A stretch of DNA of 7,686 bases from an uncultured Clostridia bacterium (GCA_934645275.1 CAKUDW010000085.1:1-7686), one strand, 5' to 3'. Shown: positions 1 to 6,490, counted from the stretch's first letter. Translations and numbers: made by a program. Notes: generated from the letters alone by a model not told the origin.

Positions 1-675
1 CTGAAGGAGCACAAGGCCACCATCGAGGTGCGCGAGGGCTACGGCACCACCGAATGCGTGACGGCCAGCTGCCTCACACCCAGCGGATTGGCGCGCGAGG
101 GCTCCATCGGCATTCCATTCCCGGATACCTATTACAAGATTGTGATTCCGGGTACGGAAATCGAAGTGCCCTACGGCGAAGAGGGTGAAATTTGCCTGGC
201 TGGGCCGACGGTGATGTTGGAGTATGTGAACCATCCGGAGGAAACCGCCGATACGCTGCGCCGGCATGCAGACGGGCTGACCTGGGTACACACCGGCGAT
301 CTGGGCGTGATGGATAGCGACGGCTACATCTATTTCCGCCAGCGCATCAAGCGCATGATCGTGACCTCAGGTTACAATGTTTATCCTTCGCAGATTGAAA
401 ACCTGCTGGATAAACATGAATATGTGCACATGTCCTGCGTGATCGGCGTGAAAGATCCCTATAAGATGCAGAAGGTAAAGGCATTTGTGGTGCTCAAGCC
501 TGGCGTACAGCCCAGCGAAGAAGTAAAGAACAGCATTATGGATTACTGCCGCAAGAACATCGCCAAGTACGCCATGCCCTACGACATCGAGTTCCGCGAT
601 GATCTGCCTAAGACGCTGGTTGGCAAGGTGGCCTATCGGCTGCTGGAGGAAGAGGAGAAGGTCAAGAGCGCATAA
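1..675 (+). CDS. AMP-forming acyl-CoA ligase (adenylate-forming enzyme), C-terminal part; 5' end outside window
   Basis: The frame is open from base 1, so this is the last 224 residues of a longer enzyme (the family is usually about 500-560). Such enzymes activate a carboxylic acid with ATP to an acyl-AMP, then transfer the acyl group to coenzyme A. Visible motifs, numbered in the fragment, are YGTTE (14-18, adenine/acyl-AMP contact), TGDLG (98-102, ATP ribose-binding aspartate), the hinge stretch RIKRMIVTSGYNVYP (115-129), and a C-terminal GKVAYR whose lysine (209) is the expected adenylation-step lysine. All core motifs of the C-terminal half are present, so the enzyme looks functional. The GTG at base 28 is internal, not a start. 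The substrate (fatty, aryl or other acid) cannot be read from this half. It is transcribed convergently with the rest of the window and is followed by a strong terminator. The family is certain; the substrate is unknown. Confidence 0.93.
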   Translation: MKEHKATIEVREGYGTTECVTASCLTPSGLAREGSIGIPFPDTYYKIVIPGTEIEVPYGEEGEICLAGPTVMLEYVNHPEETADTLRRHADGLTWVHTGDLGVMDSDGYIYFRQRIKRMIVTSGYNVYPSQIENLLDKHEYVHMSCVIGVKDPYKMQKVKAFVVLKPGVQPSEEVKNSIMDYCRKNIAKYAMPYDIEFRDDLPKTLVGKVAYRLLEEEEKVKSA

Positions 676-741
676 GTCAAACGGCTTGTAAAGCCGATGA
701 CATGGGTTCCTGATTTAAGTAAGTAGATGTTTTCAATAAGT

Positions 742-778
742 GAGGCGTATCCAGAAAACGGATACGCCTCGTCTTTTT
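742..778 (+). terminator. Rho-independent terminator of the acyl-CoA ligase gene
   Basis: A perfect 11-bp stem (GAGGCGTATCC at 742-752 with GGATACGCCTC at 760-770) encloses a 7-base loop and is followed at once by GTCTTTTT. It lies 66 bases after the stop codon. The T-tract is only on the plus strand, so it acts on the rightward transcript. A weaker 6-bp hairpin (682-687 with 691-696, loop GTA) sits just after the stop codon and has no T-tract. Confidence 0.93.
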
Positions 779-786
779 GAAGGGTG

Positions 787-836
787 AAAATTAGCAAAAC
801 TGCCCCGGAGCCTCCACAAAGTTGAGGCTCCGGCAG
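787..836 (-). terminator. Probable terminator of the leftward (methyltransferase) transcript
   Basis: A 10-bp perfect stem pairs 805-814 with 824-833 around a 9-base loop. It extends through 800-802 with 834-836 if a two-base bulge is allowed. Read on the minus strand, the stem is followed by TTTTGCTAATTTTC, a split U-tract. It lies about 220 bases beyond the stop codon of the methyltransferase gene and immediately before the opposing terminator at 742-778. This is where a leftward transcript would be expected to end. The interrupted T-tract makes it less certain than the opposing one. Confidence 0.6.
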
Positions 837-957
837 CGCGGTGCTGGGAACCAAAGATTCCGCGCGATGCAGGTCGCCGCTCTTTGAGTGGCGACCTGCC
901 CACAGCTGGATCCACAGGATCGCAGTGGGCAGCCTGTCACTGCTCTGCAGGGACAGG
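836..957. other. Dense run of hairpins in the convergent intergenic region (possible structured RNA)
   Basis: The whole gap 676-1056 lacks a credible gene, but this part is almost fully self-complementary. Stems seen directly are: 836-841 with 860-865; 869-878 with 890-899 (10 bp perfect, extending inward by GCTC/GAGT to a TTT triloop); 896-903 with 925-932 (8 bp) enclosing 909-913 with 917-921; and 933-938 with 952-957 enclosing CTGC/GCAG at 940-943 and 947-950. An alternative pairing of 922-927 with 938-943 competes with the last two. On the minus strand this would be a folded 3' untranslated region of the methyltransferase mRNA; on either strand it could be an independent small RNA. I do not recognise a known RNA family in it. 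The stems are certain as sequence; the function is unknown. Confidence 0.55.
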
Positions 958-1018
958 TGCTTTAGGCTGGTCACACCTCTTTAGGAGGCGCGACTGCTAT
1001 ACCGGAGTTTTGCGGGTC

Positions 1019-1044
1019 GGCGGAATCCAAAGGGATACGCCGCC
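1019..1044 (-). other. Hairpin just downstream of the methyltransferase stop codon
   Basis: GGCGG at 1019-1023 pairs with CCGCC at 1040-1044, and ATCC at 1025-1028 pairs with GGAT at 1033-1036, separated by a small internal loop. On the minus strand the hairpin begins 12 bases after the TAA stop. It is followed by a GACCCGCAAAACT-type sequence rather than a T-tract, so it is not a classical terminator. It could protect the mRNA 3' end. A further small stem-loop (976-979 with 985-988) lies between it and the main hairpin block. Confidence 0.4.
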
Positions 1045-1056
1045 AATTCTTTGTAC

Positions 1057-1944
1057 TTATTTTTGCAGCGCTTCGCACAGCGCACGGATATATTCAGGCG
1101 TGGTGCCGCAGCAACCGCCCAGCAGGCCCGCGCCCGCATCACGGATTTTCAGCATCTGCGCGGCGAATTCGTCGGGGTTCATATCGTAGTGCGCGCTGCC
1201 GTCGGGCAGGATTTGCGGCATGCCTGCGTTGGGCTTGCACACAATAGGTACGCCCGCGGCCGCCGCCATGCGCGATACGACGTTTATATACAGCGCCGGT
1301 CCATGGCCGCAGTTCATGCCCACGGCGTCCGCGCCCAGTTGGGGCAGTTGCAGCGCCGCCAGCTCTGCGTCGCCGTCGAAGTAGGCCTTGCCAGTACCGT
1401 CCAATGTGAGCGTACAGATGATGGGCAGATCGCAGATGTCGCGTATCGCTTCGATGGCGGCGCTGCATTCGTCCACGCCCAACATGGTTTCAACGGCGAA
1501 CAGATCCACGCCGGCGTCCGCCAATACCCGCGCCTGCGCGCGGTATACGTCTATCAGTGCATCGTAGTCGATTTCACCCGCGTCCAGTCGCTTGCCAGTG
1601 GTGGTGATATCGGCGGCAATCAATGTGCTGCTGCCGGACACAGCTTCGCGCGAGAGTGCCAGCAACGCGCGGTTCATATCGTCGGCACGCGCCTCAAGAC
1701 CGTAGCGAGCCAGATTCACGCGGTTTGCACCGAATGTGGGCGCGTAGATAATCTGGCTTCCGGCGCGAATGTAGGCGCGCTGGAGTTCGATCAGCACTTG
1801 CGGGTGCTCCAGCACCCAGGCCTCGACGCATATGCCCACAGGCATGCCCGCCGCGCGCAGACAGGAGCCCGTCGCACCGTCCAGTATTACCGGGCCCGTC
1901 TGGCAGAGGGCCGCAAAAGCTTCGCGGGTCATATCGGGGGGCAC
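1057..1944 (-). CDS. Stand-alone homocysteine S-methyltransferase domain protein (MetH N-terminal/BHMT type)
   Basis: This 295-residue protein is a single homocysteine-binding TIM barrel. Such domains use a zinc-bound thiolate of homocysteine to accept a methyl group and form methionine. The motif DGATGS is at 22-27, YAPTFGANR at 68-76 and ETM at 152-154. The three zinc-ligand cysteines are in place: C212 in MNCGHG, and C278-C279 in GGCCGTTP. The folate- and cobalamin-binding domains of full MetH are absent, so the methyl donor must be a separate corrinoid protein, S-methylmethionine or another donor; the sequence does not decide. Start choice is uncertain. The GTG at 1944 lies only one base from an AGAGGA at 1946-1951, while an in-frame ATG at 1932 lies 13 bases from it; the shorter form would be 291 residues. 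The gene has its own predicted promoter and is the last gene of the leftward series. Confidence 0.88.
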   Translation of the reverse strand: MPPDMTREAFAALCQTGPVILDGATGSCLRAAGMPVGICVEAWVLEHPQVLIELQRAYIRAGSQIIYAPTFGANRVNLARYGLEARADDMNRALLALSREAVSGSSTLIAADITTTGKRLDAGEIDYDALIDVYRAQARVLADAGVDLFAVETMLGVDECSAAIEAIRDICDLPIICTLTLDGTGKAYFDGDAELAALQLPQLGADAVGMNCGHGPALYINVVSRMAAAAGVPIVCKPNAGMPQILPDGSAHYDMNPDEFAAQMLKIRDAGAGLLGGCCGTTPEYIRALCEALQK

Positions 1945-1964
1945 TTCCTCTGTAATGCAAATTG

Positions 1965-1978
1965 GCAGCTTAAGCTGC
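1965..1978. promoter_or_regulatory. Perfect 14-base palindrome, candidate operator for the methyltransferase gene
   Basis: GCAGCTTAAGCTGC is fully self-complementary. It lies at about the predicted transcription start of the promoter at 1986-2014, in front of the methyltransferase start codon. A palindrome at +1 is a typical site for a dimeric repressor. It could also fold as a weak mRNA hairpin, but with no unpaired loop bases that is less favourable. No known regulator consensus is recognised. The operator role is an inference from position and symmetry. Confidence 0.45.
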
Positions 1979-1985
1979 TTGCTTC

Positions 1986-2014
1986 AGTGTAGCACATGCG
2001 TGCGCGCTTTTCAA
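1986..2014 (-). promoter_or_regulatory. Predicted sigma-70/sigma-A promoter for the methyltransferase gene
   Basis: On the minus strand TTGAAA (2014-2009) is separated by exactly 17 bases from TACACT (1991-1986), a good match to TTGACA-N17-TATAAT. The start of transcription would be near 1979-1980, giving a leader of about 35 bases to the GTG. The -35 box overlaps the last codon and stop of the upstream gene, which ends at 2011. No terminator separates the two genes, so read-through from upstream is also possible. Confidence 0.65.
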
Positions 2015-4329
2015 TCCTGTTTTTGCAGCAGGCGTTCGATTTCGTTGCCGTAGAACGCACATATTTCGTCGGCCGTTTCCATGGTGGGCGCCTCAGCAAA
2101 AAGGCATATTTCACTGTCAGCGTCGTCCGGCAGCAGAAAGGCCCAGCCGTCGTTGCGCGTCAGGCGTACGCCTCCGCCCAGTTCCGCTTCACCGCGTCCG
2201 GCCAGTGCGTGCAACAATCGTCCATTTTCAGCCTGCGGCGCGGGTACGCGTACTTCGCTTCGAAAGGCGGCAGGCATGCGAGCGCGCCACTGCCTGAGCG
2301 ACAGTCCGCGTTCGGTGAGCAACGATAGCATGGAAAGCGCAAAGCATGCGCCGTCGGTGTAAATCTTAAACTGACGCGGTGATTTTTCAGCCAGCGTCTT
2401 GAGCCACACGGCGCGCTCCACCGGCATATAGCAGACCTCCGCTCCATGGGCGGCGGCGACTTCACCAACCGTCCGCGTGCCGTCCGCGGGCAAAATTAGT
2501 CGCGTTTCACCCAGTTCCAGCGCCGTCCAGGCCCGCGCCAGTTGAAGCTGCGCCTCATTTAGCGGGCCGTTCAGGTCGGCAAGTACGGCCTGTTCGCCAT
2601 CCTGCCGAAGCGTTATGCCGATTTCATCTCCGGCAGGAGAGAAGGCTTCCGCTACGGCCTCGCAGCGTGGGTTCAGACCGGCGCGTTCGAAGCAGGCCTG
2701 CGCGAGATCAAGCAGCGCGTCGTCCGCACAGCAGAGCGCAATGGGCGGCGCGTAGGCCGGGTCCGCCGTGAAGCAGGCGGCCGTTTCGGCCACATAGCCC
2801 AGGTCCGTGCGTCCTGCATCGATCGCAGGCCGGGTAATACTGGAAAATGGACGGGAGAAATCCTGTCGTTCCAGCATTTTCAGAATTTCCCGTTGGGCGC
2901 GCTCTGTCAGCGGTGCACCGCTCGCGTCCAGCGGCAACAGCTCGCCCGGACGAACCAGCATGGCTGCCTGGGGCCTCAGCTGCGTCATGGCCCAGCGCAG
3001 CTGAGGCAGCGAGCATGTGCCTGCGTCGATCACGCGCGCTCCCTGTGCCATCGCGCCCGCGGCTGCGGCATGCCAGAGCGCAGCGGCGACTGCTGCATTC
3101 GAGCGCCCGAGCAATATGTCGCTGTTCTTCAAGTAGGCAACGCACGCTTCTGCGGCGCGACTGGCTTCGGCAGGCGATTCCGGCAGCAGCCGTCCGCCCA
3201 AAAAGCGGTGCGCGCGTCGCCGTCCCCACACAATGTTTTCTTTTGCACGTTCACCTCCGGGCAATGCCTTGTTTGGCCACATCATTACGCCTGGCGGCAG
3301 TACCGCCCGATCGCCGACGCAGCTGTCCTCACCGACTACGCTTTCCTCAAAAAGCTGAGCGCCCGCGCCGATGCGCGCATTTGCTGCCACGGCGCAACCA
3401 CGAAGCTGGGCGCATTCCATCACGTGCGTTCCCTGCAGGATCACGCTGCGCTTGATGCTCGCGCCGGGCATGATTTCGCAGTTGGGGCCGATACAGCTGC
3501 CTTCGCCAACGTATGCGCCGCGATGTACGATGGCGCCTGGGGCGATGAATGTGGTGTCATCCACAATGCAGCCGTTTTCGAGCAGCGCGCCGGCTGTGCC
3601 GGGTGCAAGCCCCGGCAGGCGTATCCGTCCGTGCAGCGCGTCCTGATGCACGCGCAGATAGGCCGTAGTGTTGCCAACGTCGCACCAGTAGCCTTTGGCA
3701 GTATAACCGTAGAGCGCTTCGCCATCGCGCAGCATGGCCGGGAAAAGCTCGTGGCCGAAATCGCAGGGGCGGCCCTCTGGTATGCGGGCGAGTACTTCGG
3801 GCTCCAGTATATATACGCCCGTATTGATCAGATTTGAATATACGTCGCTGCGGCCGGGCTTTTCGTGGAAGGAACGGATACGTCCATCCGCTTCGGTCAC
3901 TACCATGCCGTATTCCTGAGGCGAAGATGATTGCACCAGTAGCAGCGTGGCCGCCGCACCATGCGCTTCGTGAAAGGCCACGGCCGCGCGTAGATCAAAA
4001 TCGCACACGCCGTCGCCGGAAAGTACGATGAAGCGTCCGTCCAGAAAATCACGGGCCTGTCCGACGCTTCCCGCCGTACCCAGCGGCGTGTTTTCGATAT
4101 AGTAGCGCAGCTCAACGCCATAATCGGAACCATCGCCGAAGTAATCGCGGATGCTGTCGGGCATATAACCCAGCGTAGCGCCGATTTGCGATATGCCGTT
4201 TTGTTTGAGCAGTTCAATGGCAAGCTGCATCAGCGGCCTGTCCAACAGCCGCAGCATCGGCTTGGGGCAGGTACAGGTGAGTGGACGCAGGCGCGAGCCC
4301 TCGCCACCCGCCATGATGATGGCTTTCAT
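2011..4329 (-). CDS. Sugar-nucleotide pyrophosphorylase / left-handed beta-helix / phosphomannomutase-like fusion protein
   Basis: This 772-residue protein has three parts. Residues 1-235 are a nucleotidyltransferase with its signatures intact: MAGGEGSRLRPLT (6-18), PKPML (22-26), SGDG (104-107, metal-binding aspartate), HEKP (155-158), NTGVYILEP (169-177) and WCDVGN (215-220). It should join a sugar-1-phosphate to an NTP, giving an NDP-sugar and pyrophosphate. Residues about 250-350 show the degenerate six-residue rhythm of a left-handed beta-helix (for example GAIVHRGAYVGEGSCIGPNC). Residues about 375-772 align in outline with the alpha-D-phosphohexomutase fold. They lack the phosphoserine loop (TASHNP type; AMLVRPGELLPLD at 456-468 stands there), a DGDxDR metal loop (ADLNGPL near 584-590) and an RPSGTEP phosphate loop. 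Fused proteins of this kind are known and often called mannose-1-phosphate guanylyltransferase; the exact nucleotide and sugar are not decided by the sequence. The N-terminus MKAIIMAGG fixes the ATG start. It probably serves envelope polysaccharide synthesis. Confidence 0.85.
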   Translation of the reverse strand: MKAIIMAGGEGSRLRPLTCTCPKPMLRLLDRPLMQLAIELLKQNGISQIGATLGYMPDSIRDYFGDGSDYGVELRYYIENTPLGTAGSVGQARDFLDGRFIVLSGDGVCDFDLRAAVAFHEAHGAAATLLLVQSSSPQEYGMVVTEADGRIRSFHEKPGRSDVYSNLINTGVYILEPEVLARIPEGRPCDFGHELFPAMLRDGEALYGYTAKGYWCDVGNTTAYLRVHQDALHGRIRLPGLAPGTAGALLENGCIVDDTTFIAPGAIVHRGAYVGEGSCIGPNCEIMPGASIKRSVILQGTHVMECAQLRGCAVAANARIGAGAQLFEESVVGEDSCVGDRAVLPPGVMMWPNKALPGGERAKENIVWGRRRAHRFLGGRLLPESPAEASRAAEACVAYLKNSDILLGRSNAAVAAALWHAAAAGAMAQGARVIDAGTCSLPQLRWAMTQLRPQAAMLVRPGELLPLDASGAPLTERAQREILKMLERQDFSRPFSSITRPAIDAGRTDLGYVAETAACFTADPAYAPPIALCCADDALLDLAQACFERAGLNPRCEAVAEAFSPAGDEIGITLRQDGEQAVLADLNGPLNEAQLQLARAWTALELGETRLILPADGTRTVGEVAAAHGAEVCYMPVERAVWLKTLAEKSPRQFKIYTDGACFALSMLSLLTERGLSLRQWRARMPAAFRSEVRVPAPQAENGRLLHALAGRGEAELGGGVRLTRNDGWAFLLPDDADSEICLFAEAPTMETADEICAFYGNEIERLLQKQD

Positions 4330-4350
4330 GAATACAATTCACATCCTCCT
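4329..4350 (-). promoter_or_regulatory. Distant Shine-Dalgarno with a small hairpin before the start codon
   Basis: A consensus AGGAGG (minus strand, 4350-4345) lies 15 bases before the ATG of the fusion gene, well beyond the usual 5-9. The spacer can fold as TGAAT-TGT-ATTCA (4341-4329), which includes the A of the ATG and would shorten the effective distance. No ATG, GTG or TTG lies in frame between the two. An ATT codon six bases from AGGAGG is in frame but an unlikely start. Confidence 0.5.
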
Positions 4351-4486
4351 AGATTTTCTCCGCCGCGCGGATTCCATATGCGCGCGCCGCGCCAAAAATG
4401 CGCGCAGCGTGGAGATGAGCCTTATTTTTTCCGATATAGGCTTCTTTTATGCGGGATGTGTTGCTGAAACGAGAAAATTGGCGGGA
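4351..4486 (-). other. Intergenic leader region upstream of the fusion gene
   Basis: This stretch between the hslU terminator and the fusion-gene ribosome binding site holds no gene. The right half (4410-4486) is AT-richer and is where a promoter should lie, but I find no convincing -35/-10 pair at proper spacing. The left half is very GC-rich. It contains TGCGCGC at 4379-4385, which can pair with GCGCGCA at 4400-4406 across a 14-base loop, so the mRNA leader may be folded. ATGCGCGC is also a direct repeat at 4378 and 4398. Confidence 0.35.
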
Positions 4487-4537
4487 TTAAAAGGCGCGGC
4501 TGTCCATTTTTGTAAAAACAGAATGGGACAGCTGCGC
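4487..4537 (-). terminator. Rho-independent terminator of the trmFO-hslV-hslU unit
   Basis: The stem pairs GCGC (4494-4497) with 4534-4537, GCTGTCC (4499-4505) with GGACAGC (4526-4532), and ATT (4506-4508) with AAT (4522-4524). There is one mismatch and one bulge. On the minus strand it is followed by CTTTTAAT. It begins 15 bases after the hslU stop codon, so the protease unit ends here and the next gene leftward needs its own promoter. Confidence 0.85.
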
Positions 4538-4551
4538 TTGCAATATTGCGG

Positions 4552-5922
4552 TTACAGTATATACTTTCGAACGTCCTTGGCGTGCGCGTCCGCGCCCAAC
4601 TGGGCCTTTACGTAGTCCGCATCGATTGTGACCTTCACTTCCGGCGCATCGCCGCCGCCAGCGTTGAAGGCGATGTCGTTTAAGATGCGCTCCAGCAGCG
4701 TATGCAGACGGCGTGCGCCAATGTTTTCCATGGTTTCATTGGCCTGCCATGCGCATTCGGCAATGGTTTGCAACGCGGATTCCTGGAAGTCCAACGTCAC
4801 GCCGTCTACGCCCAGCAGCAGCTGATACTGGCGCGTCAGCGCGTTTTCAGGCTGCACGAGAATGCGCTTGTAATCCTCCACGGCCAACGGCTGCAAATCC
4901 ACGCGAACGGGGAAGCGGCCCTGAAGTTCAGGAATCAGATCGGTCACCTTCGAAACATGGAAGGCGCCTGCGGCAATGAAGAGGATGTGATCCGTCTTGA
5001 CGGGGCCGTACTTGGTATTGACGGTGGTGCCTTCCACGATGGGCAGAATGTCGCGCTGAACGCCCTCGCGGGACACGTCCGGGCCATGCCCGCTGCCGCG
5101 GCCGGCCACCTTGTCGATTTCATCCAGGAATACGATGCCGTGCTGCTCCGCGCGTTCAATGGCCTCGGAGTACACCGCGTCCATGTCGATCAAATTTGTT
5201 TCTTCTTCGGCCTGCAAAATCTTGCGCGCCTCGCGTACTTCCACGCGTCGCAGCTTCGTGCGCTTGGGCATGATGCCGCCGAGCATGTCGTTCATGTTCA
5301 TATCGGTACCGGGAATTTCGGCCTGAGGCGCGCTTTCTTCGACCTCGACCTCCACCATTTCATGCTCCAATTCACCGCGGCGCAGGCGGGTACGCACATC
5401 TTCCTGGCGCACGGCCAGCTTCGTCTTTTCCTCGGGGGAGAGCTCCGGTTCCTTGGGCTTGTTGCCCAACAGAATTTCGATGGGATTCACAGGCTGCTTT
5501 TTTTTCTGCGCGCGGGTCATCAGATCTACCAGCCGATCCTCCACGTTGATTTCAGCACGGCGGCGCACGCGCGACGAATGCTGCGCCTTTACCAGCCGAA
5601 TGGCGGCTTCCAGCAGATCGCGAATGATGGATTCCACATCGCGCCCGACATAGCCGACTTCCGTGAATTTCGTAGCTTCAACCTTGATGAACGGTGCGTC
5701 TACCAGCTTGGCCAGACGGCGGGCAATTTCGGTTTTGCCCACGCCGGTGGGGCCGATCATCAGTATATTCTTCGGGGTAACTTCTTCGCGGATTTCCTCT
5801 GGCAGTTGCGCGCGACGATAGCGGTTGCGCAGTGCCACGGCCACAGCGCGCTTGGCGTCGTTCTGGCCAACGATATAGCGATCCAGCTCGCGAACGATTT
5901 CGCGCGGGGTAAGTTCAGTCAT
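4552..5922 (-). CDS. hslU: ATP-dependent protease ATPase subunit HslU (ClpY)
   Basis: This is a full-length 456-residue AAA+ unfoldase. Hexamers of HslU unfold substrates and feed them into the HslV chamber in the cytoplasm. The Walker A motif GPTGVGKT is at 57-64, the central pore loop GYVG at 90-93, Walker B GIVFLDEID at 262-270 and sensor 1 near 313-320. An arginine-finger region QGRFPVR lies at 334-340 and sensor 2 GARRL at 402-406. Between the pore loop and Walker B lies the charged intermediate (I) domain, about 110-240, which separates HslU from ClpX. The protein ends in RKYIL, the type of C-terminal tail that docks into HslV and activates it. The ATG is preceded by AAGGAG eight bases away (5931-5936), overlapping the hslV stop. 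The gene lies 13 bases after hslV and is clearly co-transcribed and translationally close-coupled. No codY follows, unlike in Bacillus-type clusters. Confidence 0.97.
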   Translation of the reverse strand: MTELTPREIVRELDRYIVGQNDAKRAVAVALRNRYRRAQLPEEIREEVTPKNILMIGPTGVGKTEIARRLAKLVDAPFIKVEATKFTEVGYVGRDVESIIRDLLEAAIRLVKAQHSSRVRRRAEINVEDRLVDLMTRAQKKKQPVNPIEILLGNKPKEPELSPEEKTKLAVRQEDVRTRLRRGELEHEMVEVEVEESAPQAEIPGTDMNMNDMLGGIMPKRTKLRRVEVREARKILQAEEETNLIDMDAVYSEAIERAEQHGIVFLDEIDKVAGRGSGHGPDVSREGVQRDILPIVEGTTVNTKYGPVKTDHILFIAAGAFHVSKVTDLIPELQGRFPVRVDLQPLAVEDYKRILVQPENALTRQYQLLLGVDGVTLDFQESALQTIAECAWQANETMENIGARRLHTLLERILNDIAFNAGGGDAPEVKVTIDADYVKAQLGADAHAKDVRKYIL

Positions 5923-5935
5923 GCTTCAAGCTCCT

Positions 5936-6490
5936 TCAAACCTTTTCGACGATGATGTTGTCGTTGGTAAACACGCAGATCTCAGCGGCGATGTGCAGCG
6001 CCTTTTCCGCAATTTCGGCGGCGGAAAGCTCTGTGTTCTGATAGAGCGCACGCGCCGCAGCCAGCGCGTAGTTGCCGCCGCTGCCGATGGCCAGCACGCC
6101 GTCGTCCGGCTCAATGACCTCGCCCGTACCGGAGACCAGCATCATATTGTTCTTATCGGCGCACAGCAACATCGCTTCCAGCTTCGCCGTCTTGTTCATG
6201 CGCCACTCCTGTGCAAGCTCCACAGCGGCGCGGGACAGATTGCCGGAATACTGTGTGAGCTTATCTTCAAATTTCTCGGAAAGCGCAAACGCGTCAGCCA
6301 CGGAACCGGCGAAGCCAATCACCACGCGGTCGTTGTAGATGCGGCGTACCTTGCGGGCGTGTCCCTTGAAAATAGTGTTCTGGCCCATGGTCACCTGTCC
6401 GTCGCCTGCCAGTGCGGTTTCGCCGTTTCGGGTTACGGCGCAAATCGTGGTACCGCGGAAGGGACTCGCGGCTTCGTGTTCATAGCTCAT
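5936..6490 (-). CDS. hslV: ATP-dependent protease proteolytic subunit HslV (ClpQ)
   Basis: This 184-residue protein is an N-terminal-nucleophile peptidase of proteasome type that works with HslU. The sequence FRGTTICAV places the catalytic threonine at residue 14, so a 13-residue N-terminal extension must be removed for activity. GDGQVTMG (29-36) carries the active-site aspartate D30, and K47 in RKVRR corresponds to the catalytic lysine. [10 protein letters not shown] (59-68) and [14 protein letters not shown] (136-149) are further family signatures. All active-site residues are present. The ATG at 6490 lies inside the end of trmFO (11-base overlap) and has GAGGTG 10 bases upstream (6501-6506) within trmFO, a sign of translational coupling. 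Its closest context is the ClpQ/CodW branch found in Firmicutes, although Bacillus CodW uses an N-terminal serine and this protein keeps threonine. Confidence 0.97.
   Translation of the reverse strand: MSYEHEAASPFRGTTICAVTRNGETALAGDGQVTMGQNTIFKGHARKVRRIYNDRVVIGFAGSVADAFALSEKFEDKLTQYSGNLSRAAVELAQEWRMNKTAKLEAMLLCADKNNMMLVSGTGEVIEPDDGVLAIGSGGNYALAAARALYQNTELSAAEIAEKALHIAAEICVFTNDNIIVEKV

Noticed and set aside
837..902. Possible cobalamin riboswitch, because of a B12-box-like GCGACCTGCC near 891-900 and a nearby GGGAA
   Set aside because: The rest of the conserved core (GGTG-AA-TCC, GCCACTG in order) is not present, the CCTGCC is used up in a perfect local hairpin, and no plus-strand gene follows.
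884..1189. Small plus-strand open frame crossing the intergenic region (and a minus-strand one at 633-974)
   Set aside because: Both run through hairpins and into neighbouring genes on the wrong strand or frame. The translations look random and start sites lack ribosome binding sequences.
1051..1992. A 313-codon open frame on the plus strand opposite the methyltransferase gene
   Set aside because: It is the antisense shadow of a gene with intact zinc-cysteine motifs. It has no plausible ribosome binding site or known domain.
2011..3210. Frameshift or decay as the explanation for the missing mutase motifs
   Set aside because: The frame is continuous for 772 codons and alternate frames do not restore phosphoserine or metal-loop motifs. 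The remaining pattern (for example the PDD and FAEAPT segment near the end) matches a maintained domain.
2893..3837. A 314-codon plus-strand open frame opposite the fusion gene
   Set aside because: It is antisense to a continuous recognisable protein, and low-complexity Ala/Arg/Cys-rich composition indicates a shadow frame.
4702..5955. A 417-codon open frame on the plus strand opposite hslU
   Set aside because: It is exactly antisense to an unmistakable full-length hslU. Its translation is compositionally odd (many His, Ala, Arg, Gln) with no recognisable motif. Such mirror frames are common opposite GC-rich genes.
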